Position numbers and translations under genes: made by a program. The notes beneath the pieces were generated by a model that did no database searches, was not told where the DNA came from, and saw nothing but the letters and a program-made list of their open reading frames with translations. A stretch of DNA of 64,000 nucleotides from Lysobacter sp. BMK333-48F3 (GTDB lineage Bacteria > Pseudomonadota > Gammaproteobacteria > Xanthomonadales > Xanthomonadaceae), in assembly GCF_019733395.1 (NCBI RefSeq), contig NZ_JAIHOO010000001.1, positions 4,342,983 to 4,406,982 on the forward strand. Direction: 5' to 3'. Below are positions 1 through 14,194 of the stretch, piece by piece (the stretch's first letter is position 1; each line of letters starts with the position of its first letter).

Positions 1-3000
1 GCGGCGTAGTCGAACAGGCGCCCGATCAGCTTGCCCGGATCGGCGTCGGAGCCGACCTCGCCGACGTTCCAGCGGCCGCCGATCTGCTTGCCCTGGTCGG
101 CCATCAAGGCCTTGCCCAGGCGCGCCAGCGCGACCTGCTCCTGGGTGCTCAGCCACAGCCAGCCGCTGTTGCGGCGGGCGTCGAGCTCGCGCCCCATCGC
201 CACGCTGCGCGCGTCGTACTCCGGCCGCGCCAGCTTGTGCTCGTGGACCAGGGCGATCATCAGCGCGTCGTCGCGCAGGCGGCTGCCGTAGTCGCCCAGG
301 TACTCCGGACGATCGCTGGCGTCGCGGGCGAAACCTTCCTTGATCGCCTTGGCGCCGCGGGTCTTGTCGCCCTGCAGGCTCAAAGCCAGGCCCAGGTGGA
401 CCAGCGGCAGGCCGGTCAGGCTGTTCTTGCGGTCGTTGTCGTACAGCGCACGCAAGGTGCCCAGCGGCGCCCGGTTGACCCGCGCCAGCACATAACCGGC
501 CTGGGCCTGGTAGGCGAACTTGAGATGCTCGCGGCGATCGTAGCCGTAGAACGAGGCATTGCCCGAGAGCAGGTCCTCATTGAGCACCTTCAGCGCCTTC
601 TGCAGCATGGTCTCCGGCACGGCGAAGCCGCCGTCGCGGGCGTCGAGCAGGAACTCGACGATGTACGGGGTCAGGCCCGGATTGACGTAGTCGCCGTCGC
701 CCCACATCGAGAAGTGGCCGGAGCCGATCTGCATCGCCGCCAGGCGACCGAACGCGCCTTCCATGCGCGCGCGCCGCTGCTTGGCGTCCAGGCCCTTGGC
801 GCCGAGCATCTTGGCTGTGGCTTCGTCGAGCTCGAGCGCGGCGTAACCCTTGCTGGTGGTCTGCTCGGCGCAGCCGTAGGGGTACTCCAGCGCGCCCTGC
901 AGCGCGCTGGCGAACGGAATCGGCGGCAGCGCACTGACCACCATGCGGGCGTTGACCGAGTCCGGCATCAGGCCCTCGGCCAGGTCGGCGCCGAGCTGGA
1001 CCGCGCCCAGCTCGTCCAGCACCCGGGTGCGCGAGCGCAGCACCGACGGCCAGGCCGGGCGCACCGGCACGTCGTAGCGGCGGTCGACCTGATAGCCGTT
1101 GCCGTCGACCCGCACCCGCACCTGGGCGGTGGTATAGCCCTCGCGGGCGACGACCGGGAAAGTCAGGGTCTTCTTCGCCTCGACCCCGAGAGTGAGCTTG
1201 CGTTCGCCCTCGCTCAGCGCCAGCGGACCGATGCCTTCGACCTTGACCGAGAACTCGCCCGGCTTGCCGGTGAAGTTCTGCACGTCCAGGGTCACGTTGC
1301 TCTTGTCGCCCGGCGCCAGCACCCGCGGCGTGCTCGCCTCGGCCAGCACCGGCGCGCGCACCACGGTTTCGGCGTCGCGGTTGCCGTAGCTGCCGCCGGC
1401 ATAGACCAGCGCCGACACGCGCAAGGTGCCGTTGAAGTCGGGCACGCGCAGCTTGACCCGCGCGTTGCCCTTGGCGTCGAGCTTGACCGGCCCGGCGAAC
1501 AGGTCGACGGTCTGCACCCGCGCGGTCGGACGCCGCGCCTGCGGCAAGGCAAGCAGGGCCATGTCGCCGCCGAAGCGGATCTTGGCGGTGTCGCCCTCGT
1601 AGCTTTCGATCACCCGGCCGTAGACGTCGTAGCTGTCGACGCCGAGGCGGCGCTGGGCGAAGAAATGCGCGGCCGCGTCCGGCACCGCGAAGCGGGTGAT
1701 GTTGAGGATGCCCAGGTCGACCGCGGACACGGTGACGTAGGCGTCCTTGCCGGCCAGCTGCGGCGCGCTGACGGTGACCGGCAGGTCCTGCTCGGGCCGC
1801 ATCAGCTTGGGCACGTTGAGGCCGACCGCGACCTTGCGCGCGCGCCGGTCCATCGGCACGTGGGCGACGCCGACCGCGCGCGCCGGGGTGATCTTGCTCG
1901 GCGCGCTGCCGCCGCGGAACACCAGCGCGGTGACGTAGACGTCGTGGCGCTCCCAGTCGGCGGTGACCGGAATCTCGAACTTGCTGCCGGCCTTGGCCTG
2001 GATCTCCTGCACGTACAGCATGCGGTCGGTTTCGACCATCAACAGGCCCGGGCCCTCGTGCGGCGGGGTCAGGGTCACCTGCAGGGTGTCGCCGGCCTGG
2101 TAGCCGGTCTTGTCCAGGGCCAGCTTGACCTTGTCCGGGCGCGCGTCGAGGCCGCGGTTCTGGTCGTCCCAGCTCCAGCCGGCGCGGAACGGATAGCGCG
2201 TGGTCAGGCGCGTCGCCGGGTCGTAGACGTCGAGCCGGTACTCGCCCCATTCGACCGGGAAATCGATCTTCTGCGGCGCGGCGCCGGCGTCGAGGGTGCG
2301 CACCTGCACATCCTCGTAGCGGCGGGTGAAGTCGTAGTCCCAGCCGCCGTCGTCGTCGTGGTTCCAGTGGTAATCGCGGTGCTCGCGTACCAGGGTCACG
2401 CGCAGGCCCTTGCCCGGGCGCGGCTTGCCGTCGCTGCCGACGCGGGCGATCTCGAAGCCGGCGTTGCTGTCGGTGGCGGCGCCGTCCTTGTCGTCGAACA
2501 GCGGGCGCACGCCGACCAGCGCATCGGCCGGCCACAGCACCCGCTTGAGGCTGCGGTTGACGCTGCGGCCGCCGGTCTCGTAGACGCTGCCGGTGACGAT
2601 CGCGGCGATGGTGCTGACCGGCTTGGCCTCGTCCGGCAGGGCGATGTCCTGCTCCAGCTTGCCGTCCGCGCCGAGGGTGGTGTCGACCACGTCCTTGGCC
2701 TCCTTCGGCAGGCTCAGGGTCGGGTCGCCGAAGAAGTAGCCGGGCAGTTGTTCCAGCGGGTGCTGTTCGACCGTCACCGCGAGCTTGGCGGTGAAGCGGT
2801 TGCCGGCCGCGGGCGCGCCGTACAGATAGGCCGCATCGACGCCGAGCTTGAAAGGCTGGCCCGGGCGCAGCACCTCCGGCGCCTTCAGGTCGAGCTTGAG
2901 CCGCTCGGGCAGGAATTCCTCGATCCGCAGGGTCATGCCCTGCACCGCTTCCTTGCTCGCCGGGTCGGTGCGGAACTCGACCCGCCAGCGGCCGGTGGCG

Positions 3001-4391
3001 GCGTCGGCCGGAATCGCCTGGGCGTGACGCACATAGCCCTGCGGGTCGGGCTGCAGGCGGGTTTCCAGGAAGGTCTTGCCGTCCGGCTGGACGTAGCGCA
3101 GGAACACCGGCTGCAAGGGCTTGCCCTTGGTGTCGACCGGCTTGCCGTCCTGGTCGCGCAACAAGGCCGACAGGCGCACGGTCTCGCCGGGGCGATACAG
3201 GTCGCGCCCGGACCAGGCGAACACGTCGAACCAGGCCTGCTCGCGGCCGGCGACGGCGAACTCGGACAGGTCCAGCGCCGGCTGGTTGAACGGCAGCATC
3301 GACACGTCGCTGCCGCGCTGGGCGATCAGCACGTGGCCGGCATCAAGCCGGTAGCCGAGCATGGCGTTGCCGTTGCGGTCGGTCTCGCCCTTCAGCGCCG
3401 GCTCGCCCTGGGCGTTGAGCACTTTCAGCTCGACCCCGCCGACCGCCTTGCCGGTTTCCAGCGAGGCGACGTGGACGAACAGCTTGTCCTTGTAGGCGCG
3501 GGCGTGCAGGCCGAGGTCGCTGACGGTGAAGAACGCGGTCTCGAACTCGTCCTTGAACTGGCCGGCGCGCTTCATCACCGCGAAGTACAGGCCCGGCTCC
3601 TGCAGTTCCTTGATGTCCTGCAGCGGCAGGTAGGTCAGCACCCGCTCGTTGGGCTTGCCGCCGAGCACGAAGCGGTTGACGTAGACCGGTTCGGCCAGCT
3701 TGGACAGCGGCTTCTTGTCGTCCCAGTCGCGCTCCAGCTCCCAGCTGCCGCGGCGGCCGCCGCGCTGGTACTCGGCGAAGAACTTGGGCAGTTCCTTTTC
3801 CTTGACCCGCAGGAACTCGACGTCGACCTCGGGCACGTTGATCGACACCACCGGCAGGCCGCGGCTGTCGCGCGCCGGCAGCACGCTGCCCTGCGAGGCG
3901 AAACCGACCACCGGCTCCAGCGGCCCGGTGTAGACCTCCTTGCGAATTTCCTGGCCGATCCGGTCGCCGGCCGCGGCGGTCAGCCCGGCCTTGATCGTGA
4001 CCACGTAGTCCTTGCTCGCCTCCACGTGCGGGAAGCGCAGGATCTTGCCGTCGTCGTCCAGCACCCAGCTGCCCTGCACCGCCGCGCCGTTCTTGTCGGC
4101 GACCGCGATCAGCTCGTCGAAGCTCTGGGTGCCGACCAGCGGCTGGCTGAATTCCAGGGCGATCGCCAGTTCGTCGCGCTTCTGGTCCGGATAGGCGGCG
4201 ACCAGGCCGAAGCCCTTGACCGCTTCGCGCTTGGCCTGGATCGCCTCGCCGCTGGTTTCCGGCAACTGGCCGGCGCTGTCGCGCTTGCAGCCGGCGACCA
4301 GCGCGGTCGCGGCGATCAGCAGCGCGGCCAGGCCGCGGGTGGCGCAGCGCCAGGCGCTGCGGGGCGGCGTCGGCCGCGGGTAAGGTTGCAT
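1..4391 (-). CDS. alpha-2-macroglobulin family lipoprotein (3' end outside window)
   Basis: Bacterial alpha-2-macroglobulins are thought to trap attacking proteases in the periplasm by a reactive thioester. The frame is open from 4391 down to base 1, about 1463 codons, so the C-terminus lies outside the window; family members are usually 1600-1900 residues. The N-terminus has a basic, hydrophobic signal ending in LVAGC, a lipobox with the acylated Cys at residue 35. The thioester motif is intact: YPYGCAEQTTSK, with Cys about residue 1174. An in-frame ATG at 4421 would add ten residues; 4391 gives the better lipoprotein signal. In E. coli the homologue YfhM is paired with penicillin-binding protein PbpC, but whether pbpC follows here cannot be seen. 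The gene is divergent from the secreted subtilase, and a sigma70-like promoter lies just upstream. Confidence 0.9.
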   Translation of the reverse strand, partial: MQPYPRPTPPRSAWRCATRGLAALLIAATALVAGCKRDSAGQLPETSGEAIQAKREAVKGFGLVAAYPDQKRDELAIALEFSQPLVGTQSFDELIAVADKNGAAVQGSWVLDDDGKILRFPHVEASKDYVVTIKAGLTAAAGDRIGQEIRKEVYTGPLEPVVGFASQGSVLPARDSRGLPVVSINVPEVDVEFLRVKEKELPKFFAEYQRGGRRGSWELERDWDDKKPLSKLAEPVYVNRFVLGGKPNERVLTYLPLQDIKELQEPGLYFAVMKRAGQFKDEFETAFFTVSDLGLHARAYKDKLFVHVASLETGKAVGGVELKVLNAQGEPALKGETDRNGNAMLGYRLDAGHVLIAQRGSDVSMLPFNQPALDLSEFAVAGREQAWFDVFAWSGRDLYRPGETVRLSALLRDQDGKPVDTKGKPLQPVFLRYVQPDGKTFLETRLQPDPQGYVRHAQAIPADAATGRWRVEFRTDPASKEAVQGMTLRIEEFLPERLKLDLKAPEVLRPGQPFKLGVDAAYLYGAPAAGNRFTAKLAVTVEQHPLEQLPGYFFGDPTLSLPKEAKDVVDTTLGADGKLEQDIALPDEAKPVSTIAAIVTGSVYETGGRSVNRSLKRVLWPADALVGVRPLFDDKDGAATDSNAGFEIARVGSDGKPRPGKGLRVTLVREHRDYHWNHDDDGGWDYDFTRRYEDVQVRTLDAGAAPQKIDFPVEWGEYRLDVYDPATRLTTRYPFRAGWSWDDQNRGLDARPDKVKLALDKTGYQAGDTLQVTLTPPHEGPGLLMVETDRMLYVQEIQAKAGSKFEIPVTADWERHDVYVTALVFRGGSAPSKITPARAVGVAHVPMDRRARKVAVGLNVPKLMRPEQDLPVTVSAPQLAGKDAYVTVSAVDLGILNITRFAVPDAAAHFFAQRRLGVDSYDVYGRVIESYEGDTAKIRFGGDMALLALPQARRPTARVQTVDLFAGPVKLDAKGNARVKLRVPDFNGTLRVSALVYAGGSYGNRDAETVVRAPVLAEASTPRVLAPGDKSNVTLDVQNFTGKPGEFSVKVEGIGPLALSEGERKLTLGVEAKKTLTFPVVAREGYTTAQVRVRVDGNGYQVDRRYDVPVRPAWPSVLRSRTRVLDELGAVQLGADLAEGLMPDSVNARMVVSALPPIPFASALQGALEYPYGCAEQTTSKGYAALELDEATAKMLGAKGLDAKQRRARMEGAFGRLAAMQIGSGHFSMWGDGDYVNPGLTPYIVEFLLDARDGGFAVPETMLQKALKVLNEDLLSGNASFYGYDRREHLKFAYQAQAGYVLARVNRAPLGTLRALYDNDRKNSLTGLPLVHLGLALSLQGDKTRGAKAIKEGFARDASDRPEYLGDYGSRLRDDALMIALVHEHKLARPEYDARSVAMGRELDARRNSGWLWLSTQEQVALARLGKALMADQGKQIGGRWNVGEVGSDADPGKLIGRLFDYA

Positions 4392-4449
4392 CGGGGATCC
4401 GTCCTGGCCGTGCGAGCGCATCGTGCGTGTCCTTGCAGAAACTGCGACG

Positions 4450-4477
4450 AGTATAGAGCGGGCTTGGTGATCGACAA
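4450..4477 (-). promoter_or_regulatory. sigma70-like promoter for the alpha-2-macroglobulin gene
   Basis: On the minus strand there is TTGTCG (4477-4472), a 16-base spacer and TATACT (4455-4450), which would start transcription about 50 bases before the ATG at 4391. The rest of the 356-base divergent gap 4422-4777 shows no further gene. The assignment rests on consensus similarity only. Confidence 0.45.
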
Positions 4478-4777
4478 CCGTCGGCAGCCGTCCGCCCGAA
4501 CGATCGCTGACGATCGGTTAAGGCCGTCGCGCCCGTTGTCGGTTCGACTGCCGTCACTGAACGCATTCGCGCCCGCACAACGGCCGCCGACTTGGCACCG
4601 GCGTCACTGCCGCTCCGATCCGCCCTGCCTAGACTGCGCGCCGTCTTGGCGACCCGGATCGACGTCGCCACCGGGATTCGCGACGCGCAAGGGATTGCCG
4701 TACTCGCCCGCTGCCTGTCTGCGAATGGATGCCCGCGCCTCGCGGGACTGCACCATCCACTCAAAGGGATACCACCC

Positions 4778-6511
4778 ATGACCGGCACCACCGTCCGTCG
4801 TTCCCTGCACCGCAGCGCCCTCGCCGTCGCCACCGCCGGCGCCTTGTTCCTCAGTCTGCCCGCCGCCGCCGGCCAGGCCGACCTCAGCGGCCTTTCCTCC
4901 GGCGAGCGTTACGACCGCTTCATCGTCAAGTACCAGGACGGCGCCGCCGAGCGCCGCGACCCGGCCGCGCGCCAGCGCGGGCTCGACGCCGCCGCCGGAT
5001 CGGTCGGCGCCAGCATCGGCCGCGGCGTGAAACTGCGTCATCAACGGCGGATGGCCCTGGACTACGACGTGGTCGGCAGCGACCTCGCCCTCGACAGCGT
5101 CCAGGCCGCCGCCCTGCTGCGCCGCCTGGCCGCCGACCCGCAGGTCGAATCGGTCCAGGTCGATGCGCGCATGCAGGCCTTCGCCACCCCGAACGACCCG
5201 CTCTACCCGCAGCAATGGCACTACCACCACGCCGTCGGCGGCCTGCGCCTGCCCGGCGCCTGGGACCACGCCAACGGCAACGGCGTGGTGGTGGCGGTGA
5301 TCGACAGCGGCTCGATCAGCCATGGCGACCTCAGCGGCAACCTGGTCGGCGGCTACGACTTCATCACCTCCACCAGCACCGGCGCCGGCGGCTCCGGCGA
5401 CGGCAACGGCCGCGATCCGGATCCGACCGACGTCTCCAACGTCCAGCACGGCAACCACGTCGCCGGTACCGTCGCGGCGGTCAGCAACAACGGCAACGGC
5501 GTCGCCGGCGTCGCCTACGGCGCCAAGGTGCAGCCGCTGCGGGTGCTCGGCAACGGCGGCTACGGCAGCCTGTCGGACATCGCCGACGCCATCGTCTGGG
5601 CCTCCGGCGGCGCGGTTCCGGGCGTGCCGGCCAACCCGACCCCGGCCAAGGTCATCAACCTCAGCCTGGGCGGCAGCGGCGTCTGCGACGCGGTCTATCA
5701 GAACGCGATCAACGGCGCGGTGTCGCGCGGCACCACGGTGGTGATCGCCGCCGGCAACAGCAACGGCAACGTGTCCGGCTTCCGTCCGGCCAACTGCGCC
5801 AACGTGGTCGCGGTCGCCTCCACCGACATCGGCGGCAATCGCGCGGTCTATTCGAACTACGGAGCCGGCATCGACGTCTCCGCGCCCGGCGGCGAGACCG
5901 CGGTCGCCAGCGAAGGCGTGCTGTCCACCGTCGGCGGCGGCGGTTACGCCTGGTACCAGGGCACCTCGATGGCCGCGCCGCACGTGGCCGGCGTCGCCGC
6001 GCTGATCCTCAGCCGCGCAAACAAGACCCCGGCCGAGATCGAGGCCATCCTCAAGAACACCGCCCGCCCCCTGCCCGGCTCCTGCAGCGGCGGTTGCGGC
6101 ACCGGCATCGTCGACGCCGCCGCCGCGGTCGGCTCCACCCTGCCGCCGCCGACCTTCCCCGGTCCGACCGCCTGCGGCCGCCTGCTGCCCGGCCAGGGCA
6201 TCAACAACAACACCTCGCTGGCCTCCTGCGACGGCCGCTTCAGCCTGGCCATGCAGAGCGACGGCAACCTGGTGATCTATACCCAGGGCGGCCAGGCCCT
6301 GTGGTCCTCGATCACCGCCGGCTACGGCCCGAGTTCGGCGATCCTGCAGACCGACGGCAACTTCGTCATCTACAACAGCACCCGCGCGACCTGGAGCAGC
6401 AACACCCACGGCCTGGCTTCGGCCCAGTTGCTGATGCAGAACGACGGCAACGTGGTGATCTACACCGCGGCCGGCGTGCCGCTGTGGCATACCGGCACCG
6501 GCGGCCACTAA
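4778..6511 (+). CDS. secreted S8 subtilisin-like serine protease with C-terminal bulb-type lectin domain
   Basis: 577 residues. There is a signal peptide (about 1-32, ending AAAG) and an inhibitor-type propeptide (about 45-135). The S8 catalytic domain (about 145-450) has Asp176 in VIDSG, His224 in HGNHVAGT, Asn327 in AAGN and Ser397 in GTSMAAPH, so the triad and oxyanion residue are all present. After a Pro-rich linker (about 455-462), a domain of about 110 residues carries three copies of the mannose-lectin signature QxDxNxVxY (Q493-Y501, Q524-Y532, Q554-Y562). The protein is probably exported by Sec and then the type II pathway, and its propeptide is removed on maturation. The upstream in-frame extension to 4592 is not supported; ATG 4778 gives the signal peptide. 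A strong terminator follows, so the gene is monocistronic. It is likely an extracellular degradative enzyme with a glycan-targeting module. Confidence 0.93.
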   Translation: MTGTTVRRSLHRSALAVATAGALFLSLPAAAGQADLSGLSSGERYDRFIVKYQDGAAERRDPAARQRGLDAAAGSVGASIGRGVKLRHQRRMALDYDVVGSDLALDSVQAAALLRRLAADPQVESVQVDARMQAFATPNDPLYPQQWHYHHAVGGLRLPGAWDHANGNGVVVAVIDSGSISHGDLSGNLVGGYDFITSTSTGAGGSGDGNGRDPDPTDVSNVQHGNHVAGTVAAVSNNGNGVAGVAYGAKVQPLRVLGNGGYGSLSDIADAIVWASGGAVPGVPANPTPAKVINLSLGGSGVCDAVYQNAINGAVSRGTTVVIAAGNSNGNVSGFRPANCANVVAVASTDIGGNRAVYSNYGAGIDVSAPGGETAVASEGVLSTVGGGGYAWYQGTSMAAPHVAGVAALILSRANKTPAEIEAILKNTARPLPGSCSGGCGTGIVDAAAAVGSTLPPPTFPGPTACGRLLPGQGINNNTSLASCDGRFSLAMQSDGNLVIYTQGGQALWSSITAGYGPSSAILQTDGNFVIYNSTRATWSSNTHGLASAQLLMQNDGNVVIYTAAGVPLWHTGTGGH

Positions 6512-6530
6512 GCCGGTCCGTTCCACCCTC

Positions 6531-6564
6531 GACCCGCGGCCTGCGCCGCGGGTCTTCTTTTTTG
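6531..6564 (+). terminator. Rho-independent terminator after the subtilase gene
   Basis: Perfect 10-bp stem (gacccgcggc / gccgcgggtc) with loop ctgc, followed by a T-rich tract (ttcttttttg). It starts 19 bases after the stop codon. Confidence 0.85.
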
Positions 6565-9161
<2,597 letters not shown>

Positions 9162-9193
9162 TCGCAGCAGGCGTTTAGCGACGCGAACCAAAA

Positions 9194-9224
9194 GAAACCC
9201 CGGCTTCGGCCGGGGTTTCTTTTC
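9194..9224 (+). terminator. Rho-independent terminator after the M4 protease gene
   Basis: Perfect 11-bp stem gaaaccccggc / gccggggtttc with tetraloop ttcg and a short T run (ttttc). Confidence 0.85.
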
Positions 9225-9272
9225 GGGATTCGGGATTCGGGATTCGGGATCAGGGATCAGGGATCAGGGATT
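9224..9272. repeat. heptanucleotide tandem repeat
   Basis: About seven tandem 7-bp units, cgggatt repeated and then drifting to cgggatc and agggatc, directly downstream of the M4 terminator. It is non-coding. Such slippage-prone tracts probably vary in copy number between strains (inference). Confidence 0.75.
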
Positions 9273-9355
9273 GGGGCTGGGATCGAGGTTGGGGTTCTGC
9301 GCCTGGGAACTTCGCTGAATCACGAGCGCCCTCGCGCTTGCGCAAGCCCACGCTT

Positions 9356-9425
9356 CCCCCCTTTGAAAAAGGGGGGTCAGGGGGGATTTGCTCTTGCTCT
9401 TGCTCTTGCTGTTGCTCTTGCTCGC
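9356..9425. repeat. C-rich palindrome plus hexamer tract (element copy 1)
   Basis: Layout: CCCCCC-TTTG-AAAAA-GGGGGG-TCA-GGGGGG-ATTT followed by six hexamers of the GCTCTT type. The reverse complement matches the elements at 20881-20957 and 58614-58727: (GCARAR)n, CAAAT, C6, TGM, C6, TTTTTCAAAG, G-run. It lies between the M4 and DUF1428 genes and has no coding potential. Confidence 0.7.
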
Positions 9426-9458
9426 CCGCAAAAAACGAAGCGGCCGCAGCCCCTCGCC

Positions 9459-9815
9459 TCAGAACCGAACGATCGGCTTGAACCCGCCGAAAATCATCCG
9501 TTTCATGTCGAACGGCATCGCCTCCGGCGCCATCCCGTCCAGGCGCGGATCCTTCATCACCAGCGCATTGACCTTGTCGCGATGCTTGCGCGACTTGAAC
9601 ACGATCCATGAGAACGCCACCGTCTCGTCCGGCTTGAGCTTCACGCTCTGCGGAAACGAGGTGGTTTTTCCCGGCTTGACGTCGTCGGCGATCGTTTCGA
9701 CGTACTGCAACGCGCCATGCTCCATCCAGATCTTGCCGGCCTTGCGCGCCAGCTTGCGGTAGGCCGCGACATTGGCCTTCGGCACCGGCAGGACATAACC
9801 ATCGACGTAGCTCAT
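9459..9815 (-). CDS. DUF1428 family protein (YbaA-like)
   Basis: 118 residues, the full length of this small alpha/beta-barrel (dimeric ferredoxin-like) family. It begins MSYVDGYVLPVPK and has the conserved stretch RMIFGGFKPIV near the C-terminus, with PFDMKRM before it. The start at 9815 is set by a strong ribosome site (ggagg, six bases before ATG); an ATG 24 bases upstream is in frame but lacks one. Its biochemical function is unknown in the family. It stands alone between repeat-rich gaps, with no operon partner. Confidence 0.85.
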   Translation of the reverse strand: MSYVDGYVLPVPKANVAAYRKLARKAGKIWMEHGALQYVETIADDVKPGKTTSFPQSVKLKPDETVAFSWIVFKSRKHRDKVNALVMKDPRLDGMAPEAMPFDMKRMIFGGFKPIVRF

Positions 9816-10020
9816 CACTCCTCCGATCGGGGGCATCCCCGTAGTCAGGAACCGGACGGCGCCGCCGCATCGGGCGCCGCCGTGCATCGCCACCATAGCG
9901 CCATGCGCCGGTGCCGGCCGCGAACTGCGGCACAGCAACGCTGGTAAGGGTGGCTCGTCTCAACGACGAACCAAGCCGGCGAAATTCGACATGCCGTTGC
10001 CCCTATGGAAACGGTGTCCA

Positions 10021-10194
10021 GCGGGATTTCCTCCGGTCATGAGCGGCGACCGCCGCCGTGCGTGGCGAAAGCGCACCAGCCGAAGCCCGGAAACCGCATC
10101 GCTTCGGGCGGCCGGAGCCTACTGTCGGGTCTTCGGATGGTGCGCTTGCGACCGCTGCTGCGGCTGTCGCGGCTCTGACCGGAGGAAATCCCGC
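10021..10194. repeat. long imperfect palindrome of REP type (REPIN-like)
   Basis: The left arm starts gcgggatttcctccggtca at 10021, and the right arm (about 10176-10194) is its exact reverse complement. Inner stretches also pair (gcgcacca...ccgaag against cttcggatggtgcgc), so about 170 bases can fold as one hairpin. The right side runs on into ...cgccgctcctac, the common xanthomonad REP end. The 463-base gap 9816-10278 holds this element and a terminator and no gene. Confidence 0.7.
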
Positions 10195-10232
10195 GGGACG
10201 CCGCTCCTACAAAGGCCGACGCGCCTCATAGC

Positions 10233-10258
10233 AAAACGCCGCCCGCAGGCGGCGTTTT
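10233..10258 (-). terminator. terminator after the yceI-like gene
   Basis: Perfect 11-bp stem aaaacgccgcc / ggcggcgtttt around a 4-base loop. Read on the minus strand it ends in TTTT. It lies about 20 bases beyond the stop codon. Confidence 0.75.
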
Positions 10259-10278
10259 CTGAATGCGCGAATCGCGGT

Positions 10279-10887
10279 TCATTCGCTGGTTTTCGCCTCG
10301 GCCTTCGCATCGGCTTTAGCCACCGCCTCGACCTGAATGCGCAGGGTCACGCCCATGTCGAAGCCCCAGTCCTTGCCCGCATCCATGCCGAACTGGTCGC
10401 GCTGGAACTGCGCGCTGGCGTCGGCGCCGCACAGCTCGCGCTTGAGCCTCGGATGCGGCATGCACTTGAACTTGTTGATCTTCAGTTCCACAGGCCTGGT
10501 CACCCCGCGCAGGGTCAACTCGCCGACCGCCTTGGTCGGCGCGCCGTTCTCGAAGCCGGCCAGCTTGCCCTTGTAGATCGCGGTCGGGAACTTGGCGGTA
10601 TCGAACAGGTCCGGCTTGTTGGCGTGCTCGTTCATTCCGTCGTGGCCGAAGTCGATGCTGGCGGTGTCGACCACGATCTCGACCGTGCCGGTACCGGCCT
10701 GCTTGTCCAGCACCACGCTGCCCTTGGACTTGTTGAACTTGCCGCGCCACACCGACACGCCCATGTGGTCGGCTTCGAAGCTCGGATAGGTATGGCTGGG
10801 ATCGATCTCGTAGGTCGTCGGCGCGGCCGTCGCGGCGCCGGCGGCGAAGACGAACGGGGTCGCAAGGCAAAGCGCGAGCTGGTTCAT
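10279..10887 (-). CDS. YceI family periplasmic lipid-binding protein
   Basis: 202 residues. A signal peptide (1-22, ending TATAA) precedes a YceI lipocalin-like beta-barrel: YEIDPSHT near the mature start, the DTASIDFG motif, and GELTLRGVTRPVEL in the second half. The family binds polyisoprenoid or other amphipathic molecules in the periplasm. A charged Ala/Lys/Glu tail ends the protein. The start at 10887 is preceded by a weak Shine-Dalgarno (actgccc), but the signal peptide supports it. The gene is single and flanked on both sides by REP-type palindromes. Confidence 0.9.
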   Translation of the reverse strand: MNQLALCLATPFVFAAGAATAAPTTYEIDPSHTYPSFEADHMGVSVWRGKFNKSKGSVVLDKQAGTGTVEIVVDTASIDFGHDGMNEHANKPDLFDTAKFPTAIYKGKLAGFENGAPTKAVGELTLRGVTRPVELKINKFKCMPHPRLKRELCGADASAQFQRDQFGMDAGKDWGFDMGVTLRIQVEAVAKADAKAEAKTSE

Positions 10888-10957
10888 GGGGCAGTCCCGT
10901 GGCGGAAGTCGCAGCACGCTAGCACCGCGCCGACGCTCGCCGCAATCGCGCCTCACC

Positions 10958-11134
10958 GTAGGAGCGACGTACTACGGGATTTCCCTACGGTCATAAGCCG
11001 CGACAGCCAAAGCGCTTTACCCAGGCGCAAGATCCGAAGCCCGGATGCCCCGGATCATCGACGCCGTATGCATGACCTTCGGAAGCGACGCTCACGTAAA
11101 CCGCTTCGGCTGTCGCGGCTCACGCCGCTCCTAC
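10958..11134. repeat. REP-type long palindrome (REPIN-like)
   Basis: The left arm gtaggagcg...gccgcgacagcc (from 10958) faces the right arm ggctgtcgcggctcacgcc..ctcctac (to 11134). The two arms are inverted copies of the GTAGGAGCGGCG repeat bracketing about 90 bases. It shares gggatttccctacggtcat with the element at 10021. It fills the 311-base gap between gyrA and the yceI-like gene together with the gyrA terminator. Confidence 0.7.
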
Positions 11135-11152
11135 AAGAGTTCGACCGCAACG

Positions 11153-11180
11153 AAAAACGCCGCCCGAAGGCGGCGTTTTT
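11153..11180 (-). terminator. Rho-independent terminator of gyrA
   Basis: Perfect 12-bp stem aaaaacgccgcc / ggcggcgttttt with loop cgaa. On the minus strand it ends in TTTTT, about 20 bases after the gyrA stop. Confidence 0.85.
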
Positions 11181-11198
11181 CGCGATCACGCTACGCCA

Positions 11199-13898
<2,700 letters not shown>

Positions 13899-14194
13899 CA
13901 GGGTTCCGTTGCGGGCGGTGGTTCGACCGCCCCGCGCGGGCCTCGGCGTTCCGTGCGGAACGCCGAGGTGAAAGCCGAAAACAGCACCCCGGCGGGCCTG
14001 TCCTGCAGCTCGCTCGGGGCGGCATCAAAGAGACGGCAAATCATAGCACGAAACGCGGTCGCACAGGGGCGCGATTCCCACGCAGAAACAAGCACTTGGA
14101 TGTGATTTTCAGCTGCGTTGCAGCATCGCGGCGCGGGCCGTGCGAAGCGGTGTCGTCCGAGCCTCGGCGAGGCGCGGCCGCACAGCCCGGCCGG

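Noticed and set aside
237..4781. A 1514-codon open frame on the plus strand opposite the alpha-2-macroglobulin gene
   Set aside because: Repetitive Ala/Val/Arg/Gln composition typical of antisense reading in GC-rich codons; the minus frame has the lipobox and thioester motif.
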